NCBI RefSeq assembly: GCF_048820975.1
Contig: NZ_JBMEUF010000001.1
Coordinates: forward strand, 2,604,001-2,668,000
Origin: Glaciecola sp048820975
Lineage (GTDB): Bacteria > Pseudomonadota > Gammaproteobacteria > Enterobacterales > Alteromonadaceae
DNA length: 64,000 nucleotides
Reading direction: 5' to 3'
Each line of letters begins with the position of its first letter. Position 1 is the first letter of the stretch. Both the position numbers and the translations under genes were made by a program. Under the pieces are notes generated by a model, which was given only the letters and a program-made list of their open reading frames with translations, did not search any database and was not told the origin of the DNA. This document shows positions 1-8,101 of the stretch, one piece after another.

Positions 1-68
1 AGCTTTATAGTTATAAGAAAAATTGTTGTTTTAAATATAAAGGAGGCTTGCATCAGCTTCTGGTGTTA

Positions 69-494
69 TTAATTAGTTGATAACGATGTTACATGGTTTA
101 AAAAACGCAGTACCACATCAAGCTCTTGTTCACTAAAATCTTTCGTTAATTGAAGGTTGAAAGCCTTAAGTAAACCTACTGCTTCAGACAAAATTTGTTC
201 GCCTTTATCAGTGATTGTTAATAGCGACGCGCGAGCATCGCTTTGATGTGTTTCTCTTATAATCAAACCATTTGCTTGCATGCGCCTTGCAAGCCCTGTA
301 ACGGCTGACTTATCTAACATCAGAATCGTTGCAAGGTCTTTCATTAATAGCTCATTGTGTTTTTTTAGCGTCATTAATGCTGTAAGTTGTGTGGCGGAAA
401 TACCCAATGCGTTTTTTGCACCAATATCAAGGTGCTTCATCATGGCATGACGAGCTAAATTTAAGTGGTAAATTAAGCGTTTATCTTTAGGCAT
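69..494 (-). CDS. MarR family transcriptional regulator
   Basis: A 141-residue winged-helix regulator of the MarR/SlyA type, the usual length for this family. The central part reads like the MarR recognition region (TQLTALMTLKKHNEL, then LDKSAVTGLARRMQANGLI) followed by the wing with the conserved D.R (SDARASLLTITDKG). Such proteins are dimeric repressors that bind near-palindromic operators and release on binding phenolic or oxidised ligands. It is divergent from the alpha/beta hydrolase at 753, and a 20-bp near-palindrome lies between the two starts at 578-597. This fits a local repressor-hydrolase pair. The ligand cannot be inferred from sequence. Confidence 0.9.
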   Translation of the reverse strand: MPKDKRLIYHLNLARHAMMKHLDIGAKNALGISATQLTALMTLKKHNELLMKDLATILMLDKSAVTGLARRMQANGLIIRETHQSDARASLLTITDKGEQILSEAVGLLKAFNLQLTKDFSEQELDVVLRFLNHVTSLSTN

Positions 495-577
495 CTACAG
501 CTCTTTATTACATATTTGTTTTAAGAAAAGTATATTTCACCCTGCATGTTACAGGATTTAAGTACCTTAATCGAAAC

Positions 578-597
578 TTAGTTGACATGTAAACTAA
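578..597. promoter_or_regulatory. Candidate MarR operator
   Basis: TTAGTTGACATGTAAACTAA is a 20-bp palindrome with a single mismatched pair. It lies in the divergent region between the marR-like gene and the hydrolase. The size and half-site style are typical of MarR-family operators. A TTGACA hexamer lies inside it at 582-587, so binding could occlude a promoter, but no convincing -10 at standard spacing was found. The assignment is an inference from position and symmetry. Confidence 0.5.
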
Positions 598-752
598 ATT
601 ATATAAAACTGATCCGACCTTATGATATTGAATAAGATTGGTAGAGCTGCCTGTGAGCTTGTTGATAAAACTAAACTTGATAATCTTCATGTAAATATCA
701 ACAAGCTAGTTGCAGTGCGTTAGTCGTAATAAAAAGAAATGGAGAAGGTCGG

Positions 753-1673
753 ATGAACAGTAAACCCGATGCTGGCAATATGTCTGCCACTATGATGAAT
801 ACACAAATGACGTATTCAATTGAAGATACAATGGTGTCGTGTGCAGATGGCTATATGTTAGCAGCGAGTATTTATACGCCTAAAACTAATTATAAAGGTG
901 CAATACTCATTGGCCCAGCAACAGGTATTAAACGACAATTTTACACGGGTATATCTGCCTACTTAGCTGAAAATGGCTTTGCTGTTCTCACTTACGATAA
1001 CAGAGGAATAGCAGAGTCTTTACATGGTGACGTTAAGCAAAATGATGCAACGCTTCAAAGCTGGGGAGAACTGGATCAACCCGCCGCGTTATCGTACCTT
1101 ATTAAATGTTTCCCTAATACGACTTATCATTTGTTAGGTCACAGTGCCGGCGGGCAATTGTTCGGATTGTTTCCCAGCGCACAGCAACTTAGCTCTGTTT
1201 TTAACTATGCATGTTCCTCTGGAAGCTTGAGTAATATGGCTAAAAGACACTTAGGGCAGGCGCATTTTTTTATGAATTTTTTTATTCCTGTTTCCAACGC
1301 AATTTTTGGTTATACAAAAGCAGATTGGGTAGGAATGGGAGAACCTTTGCCTAAACGCGTGGCGCAACAATGGCAAGAATGGTGTAACGGAAGTGGTTAT
1401 GTAAAAATGGGGTTTAACAAAACTATTGATAAACACTATTTTGACTCACTCACATTACCCACTATGTGGGTGAACTCTACAGACGATGCAATAGCCAATA
1501 ATACAAATGTGTTAGATATGATAAACGTTTTTCCCAATATAACAGCAGAACGTAAAACCCTACATCCAGCTGATTACGGACTAAAAGAAATTGGACACAT
1601 GAAGTTTTTTAGCCGTAAAAGCCAATCACTTTGGAAGTTGCCTCTTTCTTGGTTTGAAAAACACTCAAATTAA
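753..1673 (+). CDS. Alpha/beta hydrolase (serine hydrolase)
   Basis: A 306-residue alpha/beta-hydrolase-fold protein. The nucleophile elbow is GHSAGG at residues 129-134, with Ser131 as the likely nucleophile. Downstream come a candidate acid in NSTDDAI and a candidate His in the C-terminal GHMKFF. The segment AVLTYDNRGIAES is the usual strand preceding the oxyanion region. No signal peptide is evident, so it is probably cytoplasmic. The ATG at 753 is preceded by a good Shine-Dalgarno (GGAGAAGG). It is divergently arranged with a MarR regulator that probably controls it. The substrate (an ester, thioester or peptide) cannot be told from the sequence. Confidence 0.85.
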   Translation: MNSKPDAGNMSATMMNTQMTYSIEDTMVSCADGYMLAASIYTPKTNYKGAILIGPATGIKRQFYTGISAYLAENGFAVLTYDNRGIAESLHGDVKQNDATLQSWGELDQPAALSYLIKCFPNTTYHLLGHSAGGQLFGLFPSAQQLSSVFNYACSSGSLSNMAKRHLGQAHFFMNFFIPVSNAIFGYTKADWVGMGEPLPKRVAQQWQEWCNGSGYVKMGFNKTIDKHYFDSLTLPTMWVNSTDDAIANNTNVLDMINVFPNITAERKTLHPADYGLKEIGHMKFFSRKSQSLWKLPLSWFEKHSN

Positions 1674-1857
1674 CCCCAACGCCCGTCAGTATATAGGCTA
1701 ATGAATGGTTTTCTACATTAGCCCCATTTAACGAGGCAAATAATACGTTCGCTTCTAAACTTAAAATTACGAATGTTACTAAGCAATTGGGCGACTGCTG
1801 CCGCGTTATTCAGTATAGTAGTAGGCAATTTCATAGTATACGACTGTAGGTTGGGTA

Positions 1858-2664
1858 TTGAGCACTACCAATGATAAAGGGCGATTGCACCAAATCTTCT
1901 ATCGCAACGGAGAGCATCACCGCGGCGGCGCAGATGTCTCGTTTCGTGATATTGTAAAAGTGTTTGGTTTTCGTTCGGTAGAAATTGGCAAATGGGTCAC
2001 AAAAGAAGAGCAACAAATTGCGGCTAACCTATTTTTTGATGCCCTGTGCGATTTAGTTGATATATTGCAAGTACCAGAACAAGTAATTTCCTTAAACAGC
2101 AGCCTTTCAATCGCATTTGGAAAGGGGGGAAATAAACATGCTAGCGCACATTATAACAGCGCAAAACGACAGTTAGCTTTGGCTAAAAATGCTGGCGGTG
2201 GTGCGTTAGCGCATGAATGGTTTCACGCCTTTGACCACTACATTGCCACCCGTTTTATAGAAAACGCAAAGCCCCATGATTTTGCCTCACAATGCTGGTT
2301 ACAAAACGCCAAAGTCATTGAACACCCCATCAACGATTACTTAGAATTGTGCTTTCAACACGTATTTTTAAAACCACAAAGTGATGAGTTAAGTGAGCTT
2401 TTTACGCAAAGTGCGGCCGCTGATAAATCTTTCAACACATTTTACTATTCGCGCCCGCAAGAAGTGTGTGCTCGCGCCTTTGAAGCATTCATTCAAGACC
2501 ACGCCATAAAGAATGCGTTTTTAGTACAAGGAACAAAGCAAACAAAAGAAGCGAAATTGGGGATTTATCCGTCAGGGGATCAACGAGATTTAATTTCAGC
2601 TTATTTCATTCGGTATTTTGAGTCGCTAGGTAAAGTGCTAAAACAAAAACCTCTTTCAAGGTGA
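1858..2664 (+). CDS. CLCA_X-type / LPD1-like predicted zinc metalloprotein
   Basis: A 268-residue protein resembling the CLCA_X family of marine gammaproteobacteria. It carries HEWFH (residues 119-123) within GGGALAHEWFHAFDHY, an HExxH zinc-peptidase-like signature also found in LPD1 domains of large polyvalent mobile-element proteins. A region around LNSSLSIAFG and NKHASAHYN precedes the motif. The only start after the in-frame stop at 1834 is TTG at 1858, with a weak upstream AGGTTGGG; no ATG or GTG is available. No signal peptide is seen. Proteolytic activity is plausible but unproven for this family, and no operon partner is apparent. Confidence 0.7.
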   Translation: MSTTNDKGRLHQIFYRNGEHHRGGADVSFRDIVKVFGFRSVEIGKWVTKEEQQIAANLFFDALCDLVDILQVPEQVISLNSSLSIAFGKGGNKHASAHYNSAKRQLALAKNAGGGALAHEWFHAFDHYIATRFIENAKPHDFASQCWLQNAKVIEHPINDYLELCFQHVFLKPQSDELSELFTQSAAADKSFNTFYYSRPQEVCARAFEAFIQDHAIKNAFLVQGTKQTKEAKLGIYPSGDQRDLISAYFIRYFESLGKVLKQKPLSR

Positions 2665-2717
2665 ATCCTAAATGTGATTTTTGTAAGCAATAAGGCCACA
2701 AATTAGCTTATTGCTAG

Positions 2718-3518
2718 TTAACTACCGCTATTACTTTTAATAATCATTTGCCGCGCTCGGGCTTCGGAATTTTTAAGCATGTCTTCAATTAGTACGGTTT
2801 CTGGCATATTTTTCCAATACTTCTTTGGCATTGAGCTTAACATGGCATTTTTTTTAACACGCGCAGGATTAAAAATGTTTGCGTAGTAAGTCAGCCAATA
2901 TTTTTCTATGCGGTCAGTGTTAGGATAAATGCTTGGGTCAGGATTATTTTCTAGCACTAACTTGCTTTTGTCCCAGTGCGCCGCTCGATAAGGAGTAAGA
3001 ATTGACCAACGCATATTCTTAAAGCGGTCTTGAAAAAAACCAAGCTTACGTTCAAGGCTATAATGCTCTGGTTCATACCAAGCAATAAAATATTCTTCGC
3101 CTTCATGGCTTACCTCACGAAAACGCAAATATGCACTCATTTTGTAAGTGTCACGCTTAACGGCTTTAACTAATGCATTAATGCGCAGAACGTCTGCATC
3201 GGTTTTTAATTTGAAAAGATTTCTATTTTCAAATATAAGCCGCCACAAGATCCGGTAGCACAAACTAAATCGTGTGGTATCACTATGGCACAGTGCCACT
3301 TCAAAAATTGCTAAAGCAGAGCTTGGAATTTTGTGTTGTTGCAATAGTTCTTGCTTAGTTTGAAGCACCGCAGGCTGATGACCAAACAAGTCATCTTGCA
3401 AGCTTTCTCCTGTTTGCCAAACAATGTTTTCGGGCGCTAAACCAGCAGCCAAGCATTCCCTAGCCGCTGTTCGCCATTCGGTATAGCCAGGCACAGCACT
3501 AATGGTGATAGTTTTCAT
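2718..3518 (-). CDS. TIGR03915-type putative DNA metabolism/repair protein
   Basis: A 266-residue protein of the type that accompanies the TIGR03916 radical-SAM protein (TIGR03915, also seen fused to uracil-DNA-glycosylase domains). Recognisable segments include the C-terminal half with FIAWYEPEHY, then FFQDRFKNMRWSILTP, a pattern conserved in these partners. Its ATG overlaps the stop of the radical-SAM gene as TAATG, so the two are almost certainly translationally coupled. It has no signal peptide. Its biochemical role is unknown; the link to DNA repair comes from known gene neighbourhoods and fusions and from the LexA-like box upstream of the operon. Confidence 0.8.
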   Translation of the reverse strand: MKTITISAVPGYTEWRTAARECLAAGLAPENIVWQTGESLQDDLFGHQPAVLQTKQELLQQHKIPSSALAIFEVALCHSDTTRFSLCYRILWRLIFENRNLFKLKTDADVLRINALVKAVKRDTYKMSAYLRFREVSHEGEEYFIAWYEPEHYSLERKLGFFQDRFKNMRWSILTPYRAAHWDKSKLVLENNPDPSIYPNTDRIEKYWLTYYANIFNPARVKKNAMLSSMPKKYWKNMPETVLIEDMLKNSEARARQMIIKSNSGS

Positions 3519-4786
3519 TATTGCTGAATAGCGGTGTTTGCAGCGAACAGTTCCATTTGTTTTGGCTGCTTAAACCGTGCCTCAAAGTTAATTCCGTCAA
3601 GTAAATGAATAGCTGGGCGGTAATCACTAACGGTTATAAATGGCTTTAGCTTGTTAAGCGGCAAACGCATTTTCGTTAAGTCAAACCAAGAAAGCTTAGT
3701 GTAACTTCGAATAGACAACAGCTTTTGCACTGTACGCGCACCTAAGCCAGGCACTCTTAACAGAAGTTGTTTGTCAGCTTTGTTTAGGTCAATAGGAAAT
3801 ATATGTTTGTTTCTTAAAGCCCAAGATAGCTTTGGATCATGATCCATATCGAGCATATTGTCAGTTGTTCCTTGCAGTATTTCATCAAGCCCAAACCCGT
3901 AAAAACGCAACAGCCAGTCAGCTTGATATAAGCGGTGCTCTCGTATTAACGGCGCGGGTTTTAGCGGCAGAACTTCTGACGCATCAGGTATAGGAGAAAA
4001 CGCAGAATAGTAAACTCTACGGAGTTTTTGCTGGCTATACAGCTGGGTGCTCGACGTTAAAATGGTTTTATCTGTTGAGCCATCAGCGCCTATAATCATT
4101 TGTGTAGACTGGCCGCCAGGGGCAAACCTTGCAGGGCGCCTACCGGTATGTGTTTTATCGCGCTTATGCTCGGTAATTTTATCTTTAATCGTGTTCATTG
4201 CACCGTGAATAGCGCCTAGGTCTTTTTCAGGGGCGTATTTATTTAAAGATGGCTGCGTAGGCATTTCTACATTAATACTAAGGCGATCAGCGTACAAACC
4301 GGCCTCAGCTTGCAGCTCAGGCGAGGCATTAGGGATAGTTTTTAAGTGAATATAGCCTTTGAAGTTGTGATCTAAGCGCAATGACTTAGCAATACGCACC
4401 ATACTTTCCATTGTATGGTCAGGCGAACCTACAATGCCTGAACTTAGAAACAGGCCTTCAATATAGTTTCGTTTATAAAAATTTAGCGTTAAATCTACGG
4501 TTTCTTTAACAGAAAAACGTGCGCGGCGAACATTGCTCGAAACCCTATTAATACAATAATGACAATCGTATATACAGTAGTTGGTCATTAGAATTTTGAG
4601 TAGGGAAACGCAGCGTCCGTCAGGCGTAAAACTGTGGCAAATTCCCGTACCACCAGTGAGAGACCCTATGCCGGTTTTATCATCTTTACCCGCTTTACGC
4701 TTGCCCGCAGTGCCACTTGCACATGAAGCATCATACTTAGCAGCATCAGAAAGAATCTCAAGTTTTTGGGTTATTTTATCAATCAT
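3518..4786 (-). CDS. Putative DNA modification/repair radical SAM protein (TIGR03916-like)
   Basis: A 422-residue radical-SAM enzyme. The 4Fe-4S ligating motif CxxxCxxC is seen as CIYDCHYC, with Cys71, Cys75 and Cys78. The N-terminus includes SCASGTAGKR and a GTGICHSF segment conserved in this subfamily. The C-terminal part contains a helix-hairpin-helix-like DNA-binding segment (VPGLGARTVQKLLSI). The family is annotated as a putative DNA modification or repair protein and is paired with TIGR03915 and UDG-like proteins. It is the first gene of a two-gene operon and is preceded by a LexA-box-like sequence at 4896-4915. The reaction it catalyses is not known. Confidence 0.88.
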   Translation of the reverse strand: MIDKITQKLEILSDAAKYDASCASGTAGKRKAGKDDKTGIGSLTGGTGICHSFTPDGRCVSLLKILMTNYCIYDCHYCINRVSSNVRRARFSVKETVDLTLNFYKRNYIEGLFLSSGIVGSPDHTMESMVRIAKSLRLDHNFKGYIHLKTIPNASPELQAEAGLYADRLSINVEMPTQPSLNKYAPEKDLGAIHGAMNTIKDKITEHKRDKTHTGRRPARFAPGGQSTQMIIGADGSTDKTILTSSTQLYSQQKLRRVYYSAFSPIPDASEVLPLKPAPLIREHRLYQADWLLRFYGFGLDEILQGTTDNMLDMDHDPKLSWALRNKHIFPIDLNKADKQLLLRVPGLGARTVQKLLSIRSYTKLSWFDLTKMRLPLNKLKPFITVSDYRPAIHLLDGINFEARFKQPKQMELFAANTAIQQ

Positions 4787-5124
4787 ACTCGAACTATATT
4801 TACCTGAAGCCTCAAAACTTAAATTACACGGGCGAATATTTGACTCAACACGTATCAGCTACCCGTAACCCTATTTACGTAGTTCAGGGAATACAGCATG
4901 TATATATATACAGTACAATTATCCTAAGCTAAGAGGATGGCTCACTTAATAATAATAGCTTGTTTTTACATGGCGACACCGCTTTTACTTATTGCGCAAA
5001 ACTTAGGCATAAAAAACTACCAATATACGCAACTATGCATACAGGGTATTTTGGCTTGCAATTTGCATTGCTGTAAAAAACATCAATTAATAATGCCAAT
5101 TTTTTATTACATCCAGAGTCTAGT
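4787..5124. other. Divergent intergenic region, no gene supported
   Basis: This 338-nt AT-rich spacer separates the minus-strand radical-SAM operon from the plus-strand LicD-like gene. It holds the LexA-like box at 4896-4915 and presumably promoters in both directions. A 63-codon open frame at 4937-5128 overlaps the next gene start and shows no family resemblance, so it is not called. Confidence 0.6.
4896..4915 (-). promoter_or_regulatory. LexA (SOS) box-like operator upstream of the radical-SAM repair operon
   Basis: Read on the minus strand the site is TACTGTATATATATACATGC. The gammaproteobacterial LexA consensus is CTG-(TA-rich 10)-CAG, typically TACTGTATATATATACAGTA. The left half-site and the AT core match exactly, and the right half-site has ACAT instead of ACAG. 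It lies about 110 nt upstream of the ATG at 4786, in the only upstream region of this DNA-repair-type operon. Confidence 0.6.
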
Positions 5125-6054
5125 ATGATGAAAACACTACTTTTTGGAACCGGTGGTTCAGCCGTTAACTTACTGGACAACCTGCCTGAAAACAGAGAGT
5201 ACTTAGCTGCCATTGACAACGACGAAGATAAACACGGAAAAATGTTTCGTGGAATGCCAATTATCTCGCCGTCAAAAATCAGTCAGTATGACTACGACCA
5301 AATTCTAATAGCGTGTTACTGGGAAGGCACAATCAAAAAACAATTGATTGAAGAACTCGGTATTGATGCAAACAAAGTAGTTACGCCACATAAGAAGTAT
5401 TTTAAGAATGCAGGTGAAAACCTACATCCTTTTCAGCACCCCCCTACTTTACAATTAGCCCATAAATTAATTGACAAAATTTGCGGTGGAGCGCTACAAA
5501 AGCAAATTCCACTGCATATTGATTACGGCACTTTGCTGGGAATAATGCGCGATAACGAGCTTATATTATGGGATGACGACATTGACTTAGCAGCCGATTT
5601 TCAACACGCCGATAAAATAGAAGCGCACCTGCTTTCATTAATTCATGAATTAGACAAAGACGTAGATTGGAGCCTTCACAAAGACGTTGATATTAATGGC
5701 CGTACTTTATATTTTCATCTTAGCTTTAGCCCAAAACAAGGCTGCTCGTATAAATCCTTCCCTATTTCTATTGCTATGAAAGGCGTGCAAGACGGCATGG
5801 CAGTTAAGTTAAGTAGTTTTGGCGCATGGTCTACCCCCGCGCACCACACAAACACTTTAGTTCCATTTCGCTGGCGCGATACTGACTTGTACATACCTAC
5901 CGATTTTGATGGCTATTTACGTTTTACTTACGGTAATTGGCGCTCACCTAAAAAAGACCTTTCAGTGGGTGAAGGGGAAAATTGGCAAACGGTGCCAATT
6001 GAGGTCATTAAGCAAGCAAAAGTAACAAGCAAAAATTTGTTTGGGTCTAACTAA
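5125..6054 (+). CDS. LicD-family transferase with N-terminal Rossmann-like domain
   Basis: A 309-residue two-part protein. Residues 1-95 resemble the small Rossmann-like nucleotide/sugar-binding domain seen in PglD-type and other polysaccharide proteins (LLFGTGGSAVNLL near the N-terminus, then AAIDNDEDKHG). Residues 105-300 are a LicD-type domain, with DYGTLLGIMR (133-142) and the acidic WDDDIDL (149-155) typical of the metal-dependent nucleotidyltransferase-like fold. LicD proteins move phosphocholine or similar phospho-alcohols from CDP donors onto cell-surface glycans. It is the first gene of a three-gene plus-strand cassette. The acceptor and donor are unknown here. Confidence 0.8.
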   Translation: MMKTLLFGTGGSAVNLLDNLPENREYLAAIDNDEDKHGKMFRGMPIISPSKISQYDYDQILIACYWEGTIKKQLIEELGIDANKVVTPHKKYFKNAGENLHPFQHPPTLQLAHKLIDKICGGALQKQIPLHIDYGTLLGIMRDNELILWDDDIDLAADFQHADKIEAHLLSLIHELDKDVDWSLHKDVDINGRTLYFHLSFSPKQGCSYKSFPISIAMKGVQDGMAVKLSSFGAWSTPAHHTNTLVPFRWRDTDLYIPTDFDGYLRFTYGNWRSPKKDLSVGEGENWQTVPIEVIKQAKVTSKNLFGSN

Positions 6055-6123
6055 GAATGATTTTTACCAAGAAAAGTACATCTTTTGTGAAACAGCAATA
6101 TACGATACTGGAAACTAATTAAT

Positions 6124-7392
6124 ATGGCTGCACAACGCGCTGCAAAATCGCCAATCTTTATATTTGATTTAGATGGCACAATCACTAAACAAGAAACCTT
6201 ACCCGTAATTGCGAAAGCGTTTAATGTTGAGGGCGAAATTAACACGCTCACATCACAAACAATTGCTGGCAACATCCCCTTTGTTGAAAGCTTTATCCAG
6301 CGGGTAGGAATACTAGGTCGCTTTGACGTTAACGAAGTTCGGGCCACATTAAGCAAAGTCCCTCTTTTTGAAAACCTTCAACAATTTATTAATAGTCATG
6401 CTGAACAGTGCGTTATTGCCACCGGCAATTGTCAAGAATGGATTGGCGGGATTACCAGTCAATTAAAATGTACCACCTATTCTTCAACCGCCGTGGTGGA
6501 AGACAACAAAATAGTTAAGCTCAAAACTATTCTAAAAAAAGAGGATATTGTAAGGCGCTATCAAGCAAAAGGTCATTTAGTGGTATTTGTTGGTGATGGC
6601 AATAATGATATGGAAGCCATGCGAGAAGCTGACATATCAATTGCCTGCGGGTTAACGCATTATCCGGCCAACAGTATACTGGCAATAACCGATTATTGCG
6701 TTTTTGCTGAGGAAAGCCTACTACGATTACTCTTTCAAATTAATCAAGCTCAACCAGGTACTTCCGTTGTATTAAGCTGCGCAGGAATAGGCTCTCGCTT
6801 AGGGTTAGCGAAAACAAAAGCCTTAATAGAAATTGAAGGTACTAAGCTTATTCACTTACAGCTCAAGGCATTTGAAGAAGTAGAAGACTTACGCGTTGTG
6901 ATTGGTTATCAAGCTCGCAGTGTTGTAGAAGCCGTGCTAGAAAAACGAAAAGACGTAGTGTTTGTTTATAATCACGATTATTTTCAAACAAAAACCGGTA
7001 CAAGTTTTTACCTGGGGGCACGCCATGCAAATGAATATTGCGTAGCTTGGGATGGCGATTTAGTGGTTCACCCTAACGATATTCCCTTATGTATAAACTA
7101 TGATGGTGAATATGTGGGTGGTAGCTATATTATTTCAGAAGATGCGGTATTTTTAAATGTAAATGAAGATATGCAGGTAGTTGCTTTTTCTCGCGAAAAT
7201 GGGGACTTTGAATGGTCAGGCCCCGCCAAATTAAAACGCGATAATATTAAATATATTTCCTCTAATGTATTCAATCAAATAGAAGAATATCTTCCTTTAC
7301 CATTTTTGAACATTAGAGCGCAAGATGTTGATACTTATGAAGATTATAAAAACGCAATTAAGTTTGTAAAGAGTTGGCAAGATGAAAAATAA
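6124..7392 (+). CDS. Bifunctional HAD-superfamily phosphatase / LicC-like nucleotidyltransferase
   Basis: A 422-residue fusion. Residues 9-205 form a HAD-IB (phosphoserine-phosphatase-like) domain: motif I DLDGT (15-19), motif II with CVIATGN (about 96-102), a Lys near 138-139 for motif III, and motif IV GDGNNDMEAM (157-166). Residues 213-420 form a MobA/LicC-type NTP transferase: SCAGIGSRLGLAKTKAL (218-234) in place of the usual AAGxGxR...K loop, and WDGDL (309-313) as the metal-binding acidic motif. The combination suggests dephosphorylation and nucleotide activation of a small precursor in one polypeptide. It overlaps the methyltransferase by 11 nt and follows the LicD-like gene, so it probably supplies the activated donor for LicD. 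The substrate is not determinable. Confidence 0.82.
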   Translation: MAAQRAAKSPIFIFDLDGTITKQETLPVIAKAFNVEGEINTLTSQTIAGNIPFVESFIQRVGILGRFDVNEVRATLSKVPLFENLQQFINSHAEQCVIATGNCQEWIGGITSQLKCTTYSSTAVVEDNKIVKLKTILKKEDIVRRYQAKGHLVVFVGDGNNDMEAMREADISIACGLTHYPANSILAITDYCVFAEESLLRLLFQINQAQPGTSVVLSCAGIGSRLGLAKTKALIEIEGTKLIHLQLKAFEEVEDLRVVIGYQARSVVEAVLEKRKDVVFVYNHDYFQTKTGTSFYLGARHANEYCVAWDGDLVVHPNDIPLCINYDGEYVGGSYIISEDAVFLNVNEDMQVVAFSRENGDFEWSGPAKLKRDNIKYISSNVFNQIEEYLPLPFLNIRAQDVDTYEDYKNAIKFVKSWQDEK

Positions 7393-8023
7393 AGACGTTA
7401 TTACCTATTACGATAAAATGGCAGCTAACATCAAAGCGCCTGGTGAAACACGCAACAAAGCCAAAGATTTTTCTAAATATGATATTGAATTTATGCTTAA
7501 GCGTGCTTCAAAACAAAAACGATTACTCGATTTAGGCTCAGGTACGGGTTTGTTGGTAAATCATTTAATTGGCCACTATAAAGATATAACCGCGGTTGAA
7601 AAGTACCCCAATTTCTCCAAATTTATCCATGCGTCTAACAATGTGAAGGTAATTAACGCCAATTTAATAGACCTAGAACTCAATGACGAAAATTTTGATA
7701 TTTTGTCGTTATTTGGAGTAATGAACTACTTTAATGATCAGGAAGCTGAATCAATATATCGTAATATTCACCGATATTTGAAAGAGGGTGGCGAGCTCGT
7801 TGTAAAGAATCAATTCGGCGTAAATGAAGATGTTATTGTGAATGGTTATTCTGAAGAAATTGGTTGCGATTATTTCTCAAACTATCGCAAGGTAGACAAA
7901 GAAATAAGTATGTTAAAAGCGTGTGGTTTTGACAATATTGAATATTTTGATATTTATCCAGCAGAATTTAATCGCTGGGATAACACGCACTTTTATGCTC
8001 TAACCGCTAACAAAATATGCTAG
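7382..8023 (+). CDS. Class I SAM-dependent methyltransferase
   Basis: A 213-residue class I methyltransferase. The glycine-rich SAM loop is LLDLGSGTGLL (48-58), followed by an acidic residue at the end of the second strand (AVEKYPNF) and LSLFGVMNYF in the motif IV region. It overlaps the preceding HAD/nucleotidyltransferase gene by 11 nt, implying coupled translation in the same cassette. It probably methylates an intermediate or the transferred group of the surface modification (N- or O-methylation). This role is inferred from context only. No membrane segment or signal peptide is present. Confidence 0.82.
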   Translation: MKNKDVITYYDKMAANIKAPGETRNKAKDFSKYDIEFMLKRASKQKRLLDLGSGTGLLVNHLIGHYKDITAVEKYPNFSKFIHASNNVKVINANLIDLELNDENFDILSLFGVMNYFNDQEAESIYRNIHRYLKEGGELVVKNQFGVNEDVIVNGYSEEIGCDYFSNYRKVDKEISMLKACGFDNIEYFDIYPAEFNRWDNTHFYALTANKIC

Positions 8024-8101
8024 CAGATTTTTTATGTAAGCACTAAAACTGGCATAGCTAAGCTTTGTTCAAACTACTTACACATTGTTTTTTAGAGAGG
8101 C

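Noticed and set aside
508..690. 60-codon minus-strand frame between the MarR and hydrolase genes
   Set aside because: It covers the operator palindrome and promoter region, has a random-looking composition and no Shine-Dalgarno or family similarity.
4937..5128. 63-codon plus-strand frame upstream of the LicD-like gene
   Set aside because: It overlaps the real gene start by 4 nt, lacks a family resemblance and is best explained as AT-rich hydrophobic noise.
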